Positions 36,440 to 63,885 of a stretch of DNA of 64,000 bases are shown here, one piece after another. Location: NCBI RefSeq assembly GCF_964204645.1, contig NC_134031.1, forward strand, positions 5,749,001 to 5,813,000, written 5' to 3'. Within the stretch, counting starts at the first letter, position 1, and every line of letters starts with the position of its first letter. Under the pieces are notes generated by a model, which was not told where the DNA came from, made no database searches, and worked only from the letters and a program-made list of their open reading frames with translations. This stretch comes from Tubulanus polymorphus (taxonomy: Eukaryota > Nemertea > Palaeonemertea > Tubulaniformes > Tubulanidae). The position numbers were made by a program, and so were the translations under genes.

Positions 36440-37546
36440 AGAGGCTGACGAAAATTTCCAGTTCATGGACGTAACCGATCCCGAATTTTTAGAGGTCTGC
36501 CGTATAGCGGTAAAATTTTCTCATTAAGAAACGATTGTCGATTTTGTAAATTATTTTCAATGATGAATTTTAGATCATGTTCAGTCGAGTTTGTCTCAGT
36601 TTATGTCTTTCGCATAGGTTATGAAATGAGAGTGGCCGGTGCATATATTTGTGTGTCACGTGTTTTAACCGCGAGAAAAACGACGTACTTTTCATTGCCA
36701 AAAGAAATTTGAAGTGCTATCTTTTTTTCTGAATAAAGATAGTTATAACACTCCTACAAGAATCGATGTCTTCCGCCTTCTTAGTAGTATCAGGATTGTT
36801 ACAGGTTTTGGAAAATGGGATTTTTTTCCCGGCCATTGAAAAGCTATGGAATTTTTTTTTCTATCTAGCGATGGGAAAGAAATGGAAATCGGAAAATAGT
36901 CCCAAAATGAAATTTTCCTTCTACAGTGGAATTCGCAGAATTCGGATCATTTGGGACCAACAAAATTCATCCGGTTTACTGGACATCCGCAAGTCACTTC
37001 CCTGTATATAGATGAACAAATGGACGGCAAATATTGTCCGAATTAGAACAAAAATCCGGATACAACCGATACGGATTAAGCGGGTTTGACTACTTTTTAA
37101 CTTAATTTCTTGAAGTACGAGCTTTCGCTAAAAAAGGCGGATACGAAATGCAAGTAATTATAAAAAGCGCCCTACGACCACCTCTGTTACGTATCTGCCG
37201 ATGAAAATCATCGTAGGTAAGCGATTCTGAATGACAGTATGGGCGGACGCGGCTGTAAGTCATTTTAGACGGGCTCGTCGGAACAGTGGTGATCAGAGGC
37301 GCCACCCCTCCCGGACTGACGAAACTGATTCTCATGCCGCTGGATCGGGAAAATTCGAAACATTCAAAACCCATAATGATTTCATTTAACCATATTCATC
37401 AGTTTTCTCGTCGTATTGAATCTAACTAAAATTCTAATACACCATTGACGTTGCGAGGGGCGTTTCACTGATTTTCGTTTTACCAGATTCTCGGCGGTAC
37501 AAGAACATTCACAGCGGCGATAACGTGGTCATCACCTACAAAAAAA
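36440..37546 (+). other. Unresolved exon-like block
   Basis: CpG-rich segments stand out from the AT-rich surroundings. On the plus strand, 36466-36513 reads GEADENFQFMDVTDPEFLEV-like protein before a GTAAAA donor. 37150-37215 (TTTSVTYLPMKIIV) can be spliced in phase to 37271-37440 (GLVGTVVIRGATPPGLTKLI, ending in a stop), and 37484-37546 reads SRRYKNIHSGDNVVITYKK. However, the minus strand of 37102-37374 is also open for 90 residues. I recognise no family. This may be exons of a small gene, a decayed gene, or chance. A transposon copy (36922-37092) interrupts the block. Confidence 0.25.
36922..37092. mobile_element. pogo/Tigger-like non-autonomous element, copy 2
   Basis: It begins tacagtggaattcgcagaat and ends ggattaagcgggtttgacta, and matches 14892-15064 through tcggatcatttgggaccaac and aacaaatgga. 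It is decayed and non-coding. Confidence 0.55.
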
Positions 37547-38008
37547 GTAAAAAAAAACACTTTATCCCTAGGCCTCCGAGGCTACGGGCAGCCTTTAAAT
37601 AGCCGTATTGGCCTTCCATCACTGTCTCGTTCTACCGACCATCCTAGCCTACGTATATCATGCGGAAAACTGAAGATAGTTTGAACACAGTTTTAAAAGT
37701 AGATCGTGGCATTAACTTAGAGGTTAGATTTCTCATTTTATCGATGACCTTGATTTCAGTAAAATACGAAGTAGAAAATATTCGTGTATTTCAGGAGAGA
37801 CTTGTGATAATATGATCCATATGTTCAAAACTCATGATATGTTTCGTGGGAGCACTGCTGCCTAATACTATATCATTATGAAGGATACATTTCTTTTGAC
37901 TGTGTAATTTTCTTTCCGCGCTAAGTATCGCTACAGAATTGAACGCGTGTTCGTCTACTGTGATTTGACTAGTGCGCGCAGTATCAAAACGTATACCACT
38001 CAAAGGCG

Positions 38009-38992
38009 ATGAAGCTTAACGCCACGGTCGTGAAAAAATGCTTCCCTAACGATCGCGTCATTTGGCATCTCGTCTCGGCGACTGTGATTGGACCGATCGG
38101 ATGGTTTGGTCTCGTCACTAACTCGCTAACTTTAGTCGTGCTATATCGACTGCATAAAATGAATAATTCCGCTACTTCGAATTTCGTTTTATTGTTACTG
38201 GCGGTTTTCGACATAGTCTGTTGCGTCGCGATCGTTATCTATAACCATTTAACTTGGGTTTTGAAACTTTCTCGCTATGGAACAGTGGCGCTGTATTTAG
38301 ATTCGGGTTTGGGAGCTCCTGAGCTTAACATAGCGGGCAACCTCCTCTCAAAATGGGGAAGTTATATTCGCAACAGTTTGACCTTATTAGTGACGTTCGA
38401 TCGAGCATTTCATATTTGTTTTCCGCTTAAAGCTAAGAGATATTGGAATCTGAAACATTGTTATGCATTTTCAGCCTTTTGGATTTTCGTATGGACTGGA
38501 GTACAGTCATATCGTTCTCTGAACCGACGCGTCGGGTTATCAAAATTAACATGCACTTACGGCCTCACTGTCTTCGATGGCAAATCGGTTTACGATCCCC
38601 ACAAATATTCGTATTTGTTAGAAAGTATTTTCTCCACATATGTGCCATTCGCGCTTGTACCTCTACTGAATTTGGTCATGATAATCAAATTACAACTTCA
38701 CGCTAAAAATAGGAACCAACTGACCAGTACAGACACTAAACAAACGAAACAAGATGGGACAGCGCACAGAATGGTATTTGTGGCATCCAGTATATTTATG
38801 GTGTCAGTTTCCCCTGATATGTTTTTCAATGTTTTAAGACTCTATTTACCATGGTCTGATATCTGGTGGGTTTTACTTTTGAATGACGTTTTTCAAGCCC
38901 TGAATTCGGCGGTAAACGGTATATTTTACTACGTGTACAGCAAAAACTTTAAAGAACAAATGAACTCGTTGTTACGCCGTGGACGATCGTAG
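38009..38992 (+). CDS. Intronless class A (rhodopsin-like) GPCR
   Basis: A single 327-residue frame has seven hydrophobic segments. TM1 contains GLVTNSLTLVVLY with the conserved Asn; TM2 is SNFVLLLLAVFDIVCC; TM3 ends in LLVTFDRAFHICFPLKA, a DRY variant (DRA); TM4 is AFSAFWIFVWTGV; an ECL2 cysteine follows (LTCTYGL); TM5 includes YVPFALVPLLNLVMII; TM6 is VFVASSIFMVSVSPDMFF with a Pro but no CWxP tryptophan; TM7 ends AVNGIFYYVYSKNFKEQM, an NPxxY variant. This pattern fits the large peptide-receptor-like families (FMRFamide-receptor-like) expanded in marine invertebrates. The ligand is unknown. An intronless form suggests retroposition or lineage-specific tandem expansion. The start at 38009 gives a short N-terminus with one N-glycosylation site (NAT). 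Confidence 0.85.
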   Translation: MKLNATVVKKCFPNDRVIWHLVSATVIGPIGWFGLVTNSLTLVVLYRLHKMNNSATSNFVLLLLAVFDIVCCVAIVIYNHLTWVLKLSRYGTVALYLDSGLGAPELNIAGNLLSKWGSYIRNSLTLLVTFDRAFHICFPLKAKRYWNLKHCYAFSAFWIFVWTGVQSYRSLNRRVGLSKLTCTYGLTVFDGKSVYDPHKYSYLLESIFSTYVPFALVPLLNLVMIIKLQLHAKNRNQLTSTDTKQTKQDGTAHRMVFVASSIFMVSVSPDMFFNVLRLYLPWSDIWWVLLLNDVFQALNSAVNGIFYYVYSKNFKEQMNSLLRRGRS

Positions 38993-39129
38993 GGATTGAT
39001 TGGTTTGTTTTTCGAAAAGGCCACACGCTGAAACCGATTTCCTTAAGCTATGAGGCTCGTTCGTTCAACTTTCAAATCGAATAGAGCAATGGTTTGATGA
39101 AATCATGCTTGGCTGTTGTTGATAGTTAC

Positions 39130-39393
39130 CTATCCAGAGGGGGTTTCAGGGTTCGTGACACCCCCCCCCCCCTGCTTGGCAACCAAAAAATGTTTAATCG
39201 TTTTCTTGTAGGAATGTACTCAAGACAAAGCGGACGGACAGCCACATAATCGGTATACCATATCATCTTATGTTTGGCCACACAATTATTGTGATGTCGT
39301 AGGGCCCCTTTCATTAGAGATTTTAGTAGGCAGTTTAACATTAACATTTTCTATGAACCCCCTCCTGGAAAAAAGTCCTGGATCCGCGCCTGA
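39130..39393. mobile_element. Decayed element with ggatccgcgcctg end
   Basis: The right end tcctggatccgcgcctg resembles the terminus of 35449-36292. The left end (ccagagggggtttcaggg) pairs loosely with tgaaccccctcctgg. A C-run interrupts it at 39161-39172. It lies in the GPCR 3' flank. Confidence 0.35.
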
Positions 39394-40339
39394 CATGGTT
39401 TTTCCACTACAATGGAGAGTGACTTAAACATCTATCGCCTCATCCGAAATGGTTAGATAATTACAAGACTCAAGTAAAGCCTAATTTCATCGCAACTTTT
39501 AATTAACAATTATGTATTCAAATTTTACGGAAAACTCCGAATATCAATGTAGGCAGATTTATACATGTAAGTGTTCCGGTTATAATGTTTGTGTTGAAAC
39601 TGGCTGGTGGTTACACCATGTGTCATGAAAGAATATGTCATTATATCCTAAATATTTTTGAAAATGTACATCATGGTCTGGTAATTTGTGCCTCAGAAAC
39701 CTCGCAGATTCGACCAGTTCAGGGAAATTGCCATGTTCGTTTTACTGAGTAACTGTTTTTTTAACGCGCGCATCAAGCCCCACAGGTTTCTCCTAAAAGG
39801 GCAATGAATTGTTTAGTATCTCTAGTGAAAAGCTGCCAGCCATGAGTGCTGAAACTTATTATAACTATAGATAATAAACAAATGTTGCAATTGCGTTTAG
39901 TGCAAATGATTCTAGATTTTAATGGAAAGAACAAAACAATTAAATCGTTCCAAGCTGATCAACATCGTAAGTAAACTTCTACCAATTACCAGGACCAATT
40001 ACTTTTATGGTAAACGTATTTACAAAACTTAAGCAGGCCGTCAAAATATCTCCCAGACCTCGCAACTGCAGAAACCAATAGAAACAGATTATCCGCTTTT
40101 GCCGGCAGACGTATAGGATGTATTTATAAGTGGTTAAGTTTGATTTGAAACGAAAGAGAACGAAATACGTGTATTGAGGAAATCTAACCATCTAACACCC
40201 GAAATGATCCATGGTCACCCAGCCCCACTTAGATTTTGTCGGTCTATTATTTATGGTATTAATTAGTTCGCAGAAATTCCACTAGGTGACCATACGGCGC
40301 TGCCACCAAGTGAAATAGGTTCATATTTTGTAAATGTCT

Positions 40340-40432
40340 ATATTTCATATTTTGTATTCAATCTTGCCTCCATGTACCATTCTTATGGTTGGAGTGAAAT
40401 AAATATCTTAATCTTAATCTTAATCTTAATAG
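40340..40432 (+). mobile_element. LINE-type 3' tail (aatctt)n
   Basis: The sequence ggagtgaaataaatatctta followed by three aatctta repeats has the form of a non-LTR retrotransposon 3' end: a polyadenylation-like AATAAA and a short repeated tail. The coding part is not recognisable upstream. Confidence 0.5.
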
Positions 40433-40862
40433 GGCTCGACTATGATAAGCATCTTGTCATGCCCTGCGTAATTTGTTGCATGAAATAATTCCTTTTAAGG
40501 GCTTACATGGAATGAGACTAAGAATAACTGGCGAATCTGTTTTCAACAATCTGTTTATGCATGAAAAGTATTTTTTATTCTAATGATTCATTAAAAAAAC
40601 TTCCTAGTTATATATATAGTATAGTGATTTAAAATACGGGGAAATAGAAGTGTGATAAAACCCATCCCACGTTGGTCGAAATTTACCTGTATAAAGGAAT
40701 TCCGTGAATAATCATTACATACAGCGATGCGTATTTTCACGCGTACAATACACTCATTCAGCTGCGTACTTTTCAAAAGAGGATGCGATTATGCAATACC
40801 ACGAAATACCGCAGCAATACCTCAACCAAACTGTTAGAATAGCCCGTACACTCCATCCTCCC

Positions 40863-41175
40863 TGGGCAGGGATTCGAACCTGATTGCATCGCTACACTCA
40901 GCCACGGCACGAACCGTGGCAATCTCGATGCCAACAGATTCGAATCCCTGCCGAGGGCAGATTACTCAGACGTGGAGAACAAATAACGTGCTCAAAACCT
41001 ACTATATACAGAATTCAAAAGATTAAAATCGAATTTTATTTATCAAAAAATTTAAAATCAAAATACACTCGCTCGCACATGACGATGATCTCTAGTGAGA
41101 GTCCGAAACGTCGTGTATTTTGGTTTGAATTCTTGAAATTCGATTTTATTCTTTGAAAATTCTGTATATAGTGAC
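40863..41175 (+). mobile_element. tRNA-headed SINE, copy 1
   Basis: A tRNA-like head with a Pol III B-box word (gattcgaatccc, 40937-40948) preceded by ggcaatctcgatgcca is followed by a body carrying tgacgatgatctctagtg (41080-41097) and cgaaacgtcgtgt. The same order and words recur at 63635-63885. The first 45 bp (40867-40910) hold an oppositely oriented tRNA-like piece (gggattcgaacctg), making the head an inverted pair. The AT-rich sides of the body are themselves inverted (aaaatcgaattttat at 41023-41040 and gaaattcgattttatt at 41135-41151). Confidence 0.6.
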
Positions 41176-42646
41176 TTTAACCCTTATTATGAACCAAATG
41201 TATCTAGACAGGGTGTATAACAGGTGGGAGTTTTTTTAAATGTTTACCCGAAATATGCTAGAAGTTTTGAAATTGCTCCTAGTTGAGTCTGATTTTCAAA
41301 AATGGCCCCGCGCGAGTTCTCCCAGGACCCGACATCAGCGCGAGCACCATAAAAAAAGTCCCACTTTCATGGAAATCGAACAACCAACATAGTCTTTTGT
41401 TGATCACGCAGAATATTCATTTCTTCGCTGGCCTTGGTATATATTTTCTGAAAACATTTTCAAAATAAATTGCCCATGGGCAGTGTGGTTTACCTTGAAA
41501 GCTAGAGTTTGTTTGGAGTAGGGCATTGCTTGAGAAATCTTTTTAATTCGTGACTTCAAAGTTCTAGAAGTTTATATTGTATTTTATCTTTCTTAAAGAA
41601 TTATTTTGTAGTCAAATAAGACCAAAGATAGACACTTGTTTATGGTCTACGTCCAAAATTTCGTAGGGTTCAGGTAGGCGCGGCAGGGAAACTATTTTAT
41701 ATTTTCAAACAAATATTTTTCACAATATGAAAAAATATTAAAATAAAATTCATATGATGTCACATATCAGAGGGTGGCTGAATATTGAGTCTCGGTAACG
41801 AAACCTCTTCCAATTTATGGCCGCGGAAGCTAAAACACCGGGGCGTAGTATTAGATCGTTTTAAATCCTGGGATTTACCACCACAATATTCGGACCTCGA
41901 CCTATACCTATAGTTTGCTGCTTAGCATTTTCAGGTCACAAGAAATTACAATTTATTACGAATTCTATCAAACAGAAAACACAGCGCTCATCTTCTGCTA
42001 CGACGATTATTCAGCCTGTTATCATACCAAACGTGCACGCGTTACAGCGCATCACCATGTAGTAGTCTATATGAGCGTGAGTTTGTGTGTGCAACAGTCT
42101 AATGTTCAGCACTCCCGCGCACGTTGAGGCCGTGTGTAGTGAACGTTCGCTTCACATCAATCTCAATCAACACAATCACCGGGTATTAAAATGAAACAAT
42201 ACCTATGGCGATATGTGAAATAATTATATTCTCACCAGCAATTTAAAATTCGAACATAATACGGCACCTAGTCCAATGAAACGTCCGCCATTAATGGCCT
42301 TCCCATAATTATTTTAGTAGCGCCGGAATTCCCCGTATATCCCAAAAACAGCCAATCACATTCGCGACGCCCCCCAATCGAGGTCATTGCAATTTTATAC
42401 GCAAGAGCTAAGAATTTTCCCGCCAAAAACAGTTTTTCGTCGAATTTAAACAAAGTTGACCATGTCATCGACGGAGGTTCGTCATGTCTTCTGAATCGCA
42501 TCGATTACACATCGTTTAACCCGAGAACCAATGAAAAAATGCTCACATAAAAAACGTACCGCGATTTTACATGAATTGGCTCAATGCCAACCTCATACTG
42601 CTGACTAAGGTAAACCAAAAAACCCAATTTCAAGAATACATCTAAC

Positions 42647-42683
42647 CATGGACGTATAAACTAGACTAGTTTATACGTCCATG
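42647..42683. repeat. 37-bp palindrome flanked by 8-bp direct repeat
   Basis: The arms catggacgtataaactag and ctagtttatacgtccatg are exact reverse complements around a single A. The word ATCTAACC stands immediately on both sides (42640-42647 and 42684-42691). This looks like the smallest possible foldback insertion with a target duplication. A degenerate relative (cgtataatctatagtctacacg) is at 49459-49488. Confidence 0.8.
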
Positions 42684-43159
42684 ATCTAACCGAGCTATCA
42701 ACAAACAATACGCAGCCGATGATCTAAACCCATAGAAAATGCTTAATCATAGAGGGAATAATGAAAACGTCCTAATTGCTCTGGTATATTATGTATGTCG
42801 CCAATCTAGTACAGACATTTCACGTGCAAATTGATATTTCTATGTACGAAAAAGTTATCTAGGTGGACAACATCGTCATAGCCCTTATCCGAATAATCAC
42901 AATTTGGATGAAATGTCAATCGACAAGGCAAAAAATAGACCAGGGACCATTTCCACTTGGAATGACTTGCTGTTCACTGAGGAAAGACGCGTGGTCGTTA
43001 TATAATCAGGGGTCGGACTACTCCATACATGAGCTGTATATACCCAGATGCCCCAAATTGGGAGGACCAAACCAAATTCAAAAAACTTCTTACGGATAAA
43101 AAACTACATTGTCCAATTGGGGAATACATCTCTAAAGGCTTTGAAATCCTGAACTCTGG

Positions 43160-43310
43160 TAATGAAACTGCTGTTATTCTTCTTATTGTTATATTAATGT
43201 AAAATGTTTATGTTTTGTAAATACTACTTGTAAATATCACTCTGTACATCTCGACCCGAAAGGGTGTAATCAGTATAATAAAGAGTTTATTGAATTGAAT
43301 TGAATTGTTT
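43160..43310 (+). mobile_element. LINE-type 3' end with (attga)n tail
   Basis: The sequence cgacccgaaagggtgtaatc followed by agtataataaagagtttatt and three ttgaa repeats resembles an RTE/CR1-like retrotransposon 3' end. The hairpin word cccgaaaggg precedes the AATAAA. No intact RT frame lies upstream; 42863-43099 is open for 78 codons but not recognisable. Confidence 0.5.
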
Positions 43311-43564
43311 GAAATGAACATATGATTACGGAAAGAAAAGAACATACTGAGTGCAACAGTCTATCACAAATATGAATTAAAGATGAGGTTGATTAAAGTT
43401 TCGATTTTGTATCCGCGTCAATATTGAACATTGAATTAATCATTTGATTATTCATCACTCTCCATAGCCGTATATAATGAATTTGATGATACATATAATA
43501 TCCGGTCGATTGTCTGCCACATGTTCTGAATTTATTCCCCGTGCATAAACGCTCCCTCAGACTA

Positions 43565-43613
43565 TGACGTCAATAACACCTATAAAAGCGGAGCGATAGA
43601 TTTCAGTGAGTCA
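43565..43613 (+). promoter_or_regulatory. CRE + TATA + initiator core promoter
   Basis: A full palindromic CRE, TGACGTCA (43565-43572), lies 8 bp before TATAAAAG (43581-43588). An initiator-like TCATTA has its A at 43613, 32 nt downstream of the TATA start. This is a textbook inducible, TATA-containing promoter and points at the small gene that follows. CREB-family control is inference. Confidence 0.7.
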
Positions 43614-43667
43614 TTAAACCAGTACTCTGTTAATACGCATAGGATAGTATATAACCGCCGTATATTC

Positions 43668-44316
43668 ATGCTATATCTGGTGAGTATGTGAACAATATAC
43701 CAAACGTATGAATTGGATTTTTAGGAAATTAATTTACCAATCCATATATCTCTTATCTTTTAATCTTTAATGATATAAGAAAGTTGTAATTTACTGATCC
43801 TTGGGCGTAGCTTCTGTGAGTAAATAAATTGACATTCTGTTAACGGCTGCGGGTGTGTCGGATCCCTATTCCTATTCATTTCATTGTTGTTGTAGGTGAG
43901 AGGGAAAGGGTATACGTGAAACGTTAGTACCATGAGGAATGATTATGTTATCATTTTTTTTCTATCAGGGGATGCCGTACGGATTGTACACAATTCCACC
44001 ACCTACCCGTGGTCAGTTAGCAGACATAGTGACCAATCGACCAGCTACCAGGCGCCGAAACGCAATGTCGAACATTTTCGAGAATCTGGCCACGAGTCAA
44101 ACGGAGTTCCTGGCCCGGCATAACGAGAACCGTTTGGAACCAGAACACGAAGACGACGACAGGAACGAATTGTTATTATCAACCGAACGATCGCGATTGC
44201 GTAATAGGCGGAATGGATTGAGCGAGATAGTTTTACCAGATGATTTTGATGCGGTCAGATGTCAAAGATACGGAAAACGCCGTAATGCGATAACAGACGA
44301 TGACCTTGATTCTTGA
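43668..44316 (+). CDS. Small two-exon gene of unknown function
   Basis: Exon 1 (43668-43679, MLYL) ends at a consensus donor GTGAGT. Exon 2 (43969-44316) follows a strong polypyrimidine acceptor (tttttttctatcag) in the same phase, giving 119 residues. The protein is hydrophilic, with PPPTRGQLADIVTN, RPATRRRN, an acidic EHEDDDRNE and the end QRYGKRRNAITDDDLDS. GKRR after QRY is the form of an amidated, dibasic-cleaved neuropeptide C-terminus, but no signal peptide is visible in this splice form, so that reading is speculative. If intron 1 is retained, MIMLSFFFYQG is added in frame from 43939, which is weakly hydrophobic. A strong promoter precedes it and an AATAAA follows at 44698. I do not recognise a family. 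Confidence 0.55.
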
Positions 44317-44697
44317 GACTTTATACGTCAAAATCCGACAACCGCAGTTTGTCATTTTAGACTCGGTAAACTGTCAGCCAAAAGGAATTCTCTATAATTT
44401 ACGTTCAGTGAAAACAATAAGTTGGTCGACTTGGTAAACAACCCCCCGTGTCGCTTGGATTTTTATACCCATGTTTATATACCAGACGGAGCATATTTAA
44501 AACCGGGAAAAAAGTAATTTACTTCGTAATAAAAACGTCAAGAAACTTTTACAGAGTATTCTTTAATTCACCAAAACCATGTGTCAAAGTATTTATTTAT
44601 ATATTTTACATGCCACTTAACGCTTCTATATTTTGATTGAAATCAATTGTGAATATTCACGTGTTTAAAAACTAATTTTCGTAAGCTATTTTGTGTT

Positions 44698-44703
44698 AAT
44701 AAA
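44698..44703 (+). terminator. Polyadenylation signal of the small gene
   Basis: AATAAA lies 382 bp after the stop codon at 44314-44316, and T/GT-rich sequence follows (gttctataag, tctatcgtgt). It would give a single 3' UTR of about 0.4 kb. Confidence 0.5.
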
Positions 44704-45467
44704 AAATGTTCTATAAGAATCTCTATCGTGTATAGCATTGTTGGATCGTCACCGCAGGAGGAGCTGATCCAGGACCAATTTTCCATTGTGTATTCCGGAT
44801 TTTATAAGGGCACCCTTTTTACGGCCAATGAATATTTAACAAGTCCCCACGCTTTATATTAGACCCCCACATAACACTTGATAAAACGTCGTATATGCCG
44901 TTATTCAAGATGTTACCAGCAGACATCTCTTTTGAAATTGTTTATTGATAGGGTATGACAGAAATTCGTAAGGGCACTGTTTCAATCACCACTATATTCC
45001 GGAATGCATGAGTACGGTCTGCATCCGCGCTAGTCTACCTGGGATCCCTTTTGGAAAACTTCACTTAGGTTTTGTTGACTCGTAGGAAAATTCTACTAAG
45101 GTTAAGTTTTTTCTGGAATATCTTTTAGTTGAAAAGTATACTAAAAGTCTGTCTCAGTCCAGTTTGCCGCGGCATATCAAAGCTTTTCTATCATAACATC
45201 GCCTGATTCCCGTGGTTACTGCATGGTAACTGCGCACTCCACAGCATGACGTCTGGCCACTGTATCCAAGAGTGCGTATATAGGTTTCTGACTGACCAGA
45301 GCCTTCATAGGCAGTCTTCGAAAAGTTATAAAAATGTTGTCATTCTATTCTTGCGAATCTATGTTTTTCATGTTTTTATTCTACGTGATGCGTGCGACAC
45401 CATCTGGCCTCAGTCTTATGAATTGAAAAAACATTCTAAAGGGCCTCAGAATAGTTCTAAAGAATAA

Positions 45468-45630
45468 ACAATAGTTTTGAAAGTTTGGAACTATTTTCGC
45501 GAGAAATACATGAAATTAACGGTTGAAAAAGTAGATATTGAAACTGGAAAGGCGACGGGGATAAGTGAGCGATCAGTTAGTAATATACGGAAACAGATGA
45601 ATGACACTGGACGATTTTTACATTTTACTG
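45468..45630 (+). pseudogene. Transposase DNA-binding relic
   Basis: A short frame reads VWNYFREKYMKL then DIETGKATGISERSVSNIRK. The pattern tGvSerSVsnIrk is a helix-turn-helix often found at the N-terminus of invertebrate DDE transposases and domesticated relatives. The frame is closed upstream by stops and loses similarity after about residue 45. Only a fragment remains; the superfamily is not resolved. Confidence 0.4.
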
Positions 45631-46080
45631 ATTTACTTGATTACTTGAAGCCTTGCTTTTCCTACAGTTTCGGTACCCGATAACGACACGATTACGTACT
45701 CGTTACAATTTATTCCGGTAGATGGAGATATAGTGAACCATGACCCCCAACAGTTTACTAATTTCACGCCGTTCAACATAGGGAGCCAGTGACGTTCATC
45801 AGACATTGGTACCCCGTTAACAATTTTTTGACAATTTTAAAATAGATGGTTCTTCGTAGCAGTCCAAATAACCGCACAGGCTGAATCCCACCGCCGCCTA
45901 AATAATGATCCACTTACTGCAAAATCATGTTGTCAAGAAATCATGTAACATTGATCGACAGTAATTGTATCAGCCAAAAAATTAGGACGTAATACTCGCG
46001 CGCAAACAAAGGAAATATGTATTGGTTATCACAGCATTCAAATAGATAAAAAATTGAAAAGAACACCGCCGAGGGCTATT

Positions 46081-46154
46081 TGCCCCGTGTGAGACTCGAA
46101 CTCACGACCTTCAGATTATGAGACTGACGCGCTAACCAACTGCGCTAACGAGGC
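46081..46154 (-). tRNA. tRNA-Met (elongator, anticodon CAT)
   Basis: The minus strand from 46154 to 46081 folds as a tRNA: a 7-bp acceptor stem GCCTCGT/ACGGGGC with discriminator A, a D-arm with A-box-like TTAGCGCAGTTGG, the anticodon loop CTCATAA with CAT, and a T-arm GTGAG-TTCGAGT-CTCAC with an intact B box. No intron. The sequence is nearly that of the vertebrate elongator tRNA-Met. A T-run on the minus strand, expected for Pol III termination, is not obvious within 20 nt. Confidence 0.95.
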
Positions 46155-46694
46155 GGTTATTCGGTTTTTCGAATATTCATATTTAAACCAAACATGAATA
46201 ATCATCACGCTGGCGGAGGGTTATCTGATTGTGATAGTTATCTGATATTTCGTTTTTGATTATCGAGGAACGATAATAGAAATGGAAACGACATCCCGTC
46301 ATTTGCTAGTACCACCTACATCGACCCAACAGGGGACCAGATCAGAAACTATGCCAAACTTGGTAAACATAGTGTTGATTTATACATTTTGCCACATGAC
46401 ACGAGGCCTGAGGACTAGGGGAATATAGGACAAGAAGTGACTTAGTAATCAAACATTCTGAGCGGCAAAACATAGTAGGCCTTAGGCCTATATTTACAAA
46501 TCGAAAGTTTACACTGCTAAGCGCATATTTGCTAAAACGTGAATGGAATTGTCCATCCGAAGACTCTACACGGTGTAAAGACGGCATTCGAAGATTCTAT
46601 GTTATTGTTAGCTTTAGAGTGCATACCACGGACACTGGGAGGTCAGTCGAGGAGGCATTACAAAATATTTGACTCTTCTCGCAAAAGACGGTCT

Positions 46695-63458
<16,764 letters not shown>

Positions 63459-63634
63459 GTGAGTTATCCGATTCTGCAAACCGGATTCGTTTACCTCGCA
63501 TTACTCGGACACGACCACCTCGGACTTTTGACTTATACCGGGACAAATACTAAATCATTGTTCGGACTTCATAGCGTACTTTCCTATCCTTAACTCGCAC
63601 TTCACTTACCTCGGACCAGTTTTGCCGGTCCCAG

Positions 63635-63885
63635 CTTGTCGGTGGCGAGTCTCGATGCCATCGGGTTCGAATCCCTGTCATGGAGGATGAACTGTACTTC
63701 GCATTCCGAAATTTCAAAATCAATCTTAGTCAAAATCAATCTTCTTTTTTTAGTCAATATCTCACATCTGACGATGATCTCTAGTGTGAGATCGAAACGT
63801 CGTGTTCTTATATTTTAGATTGTTTTGATGAATAAATTCTCGATTTTAGATTTCTTTTAATCTGTAGATAGTGGGTTTTTATCTT
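63635..63885 (+). mobile_element. tRNA-headed SINE, copy 2
   Basis: The head ggtggcgagtctcgatgcca is followed by the B box gttcgaatccc (63665-63675), then the body with tgacgatgatctctagtg (63769-63786) and cgaaacgtcgtg, and AT-rich inverted flanks. It has the same order as 40911-41175, supporting one family with a conserved body. Confidence 0.65.

Noticed and set aside
40867-40948. tRNA genes at the tRNA-like words
   Set aside because: Only B-box/T-arm and partial D-arm words are present; no acceptor or anticodon stem can be folded, and the repeat body identifies a SINE.
42268-42501. 77-codon minus-strand frame
   Set aside because: No similarity, no promoter or splice context; probably chance.
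43932-44123. 63-codon frame over the small gene
   Set aside because: Out of frame with the better 119-residue reading; overlaps its acceptor and has no other support.
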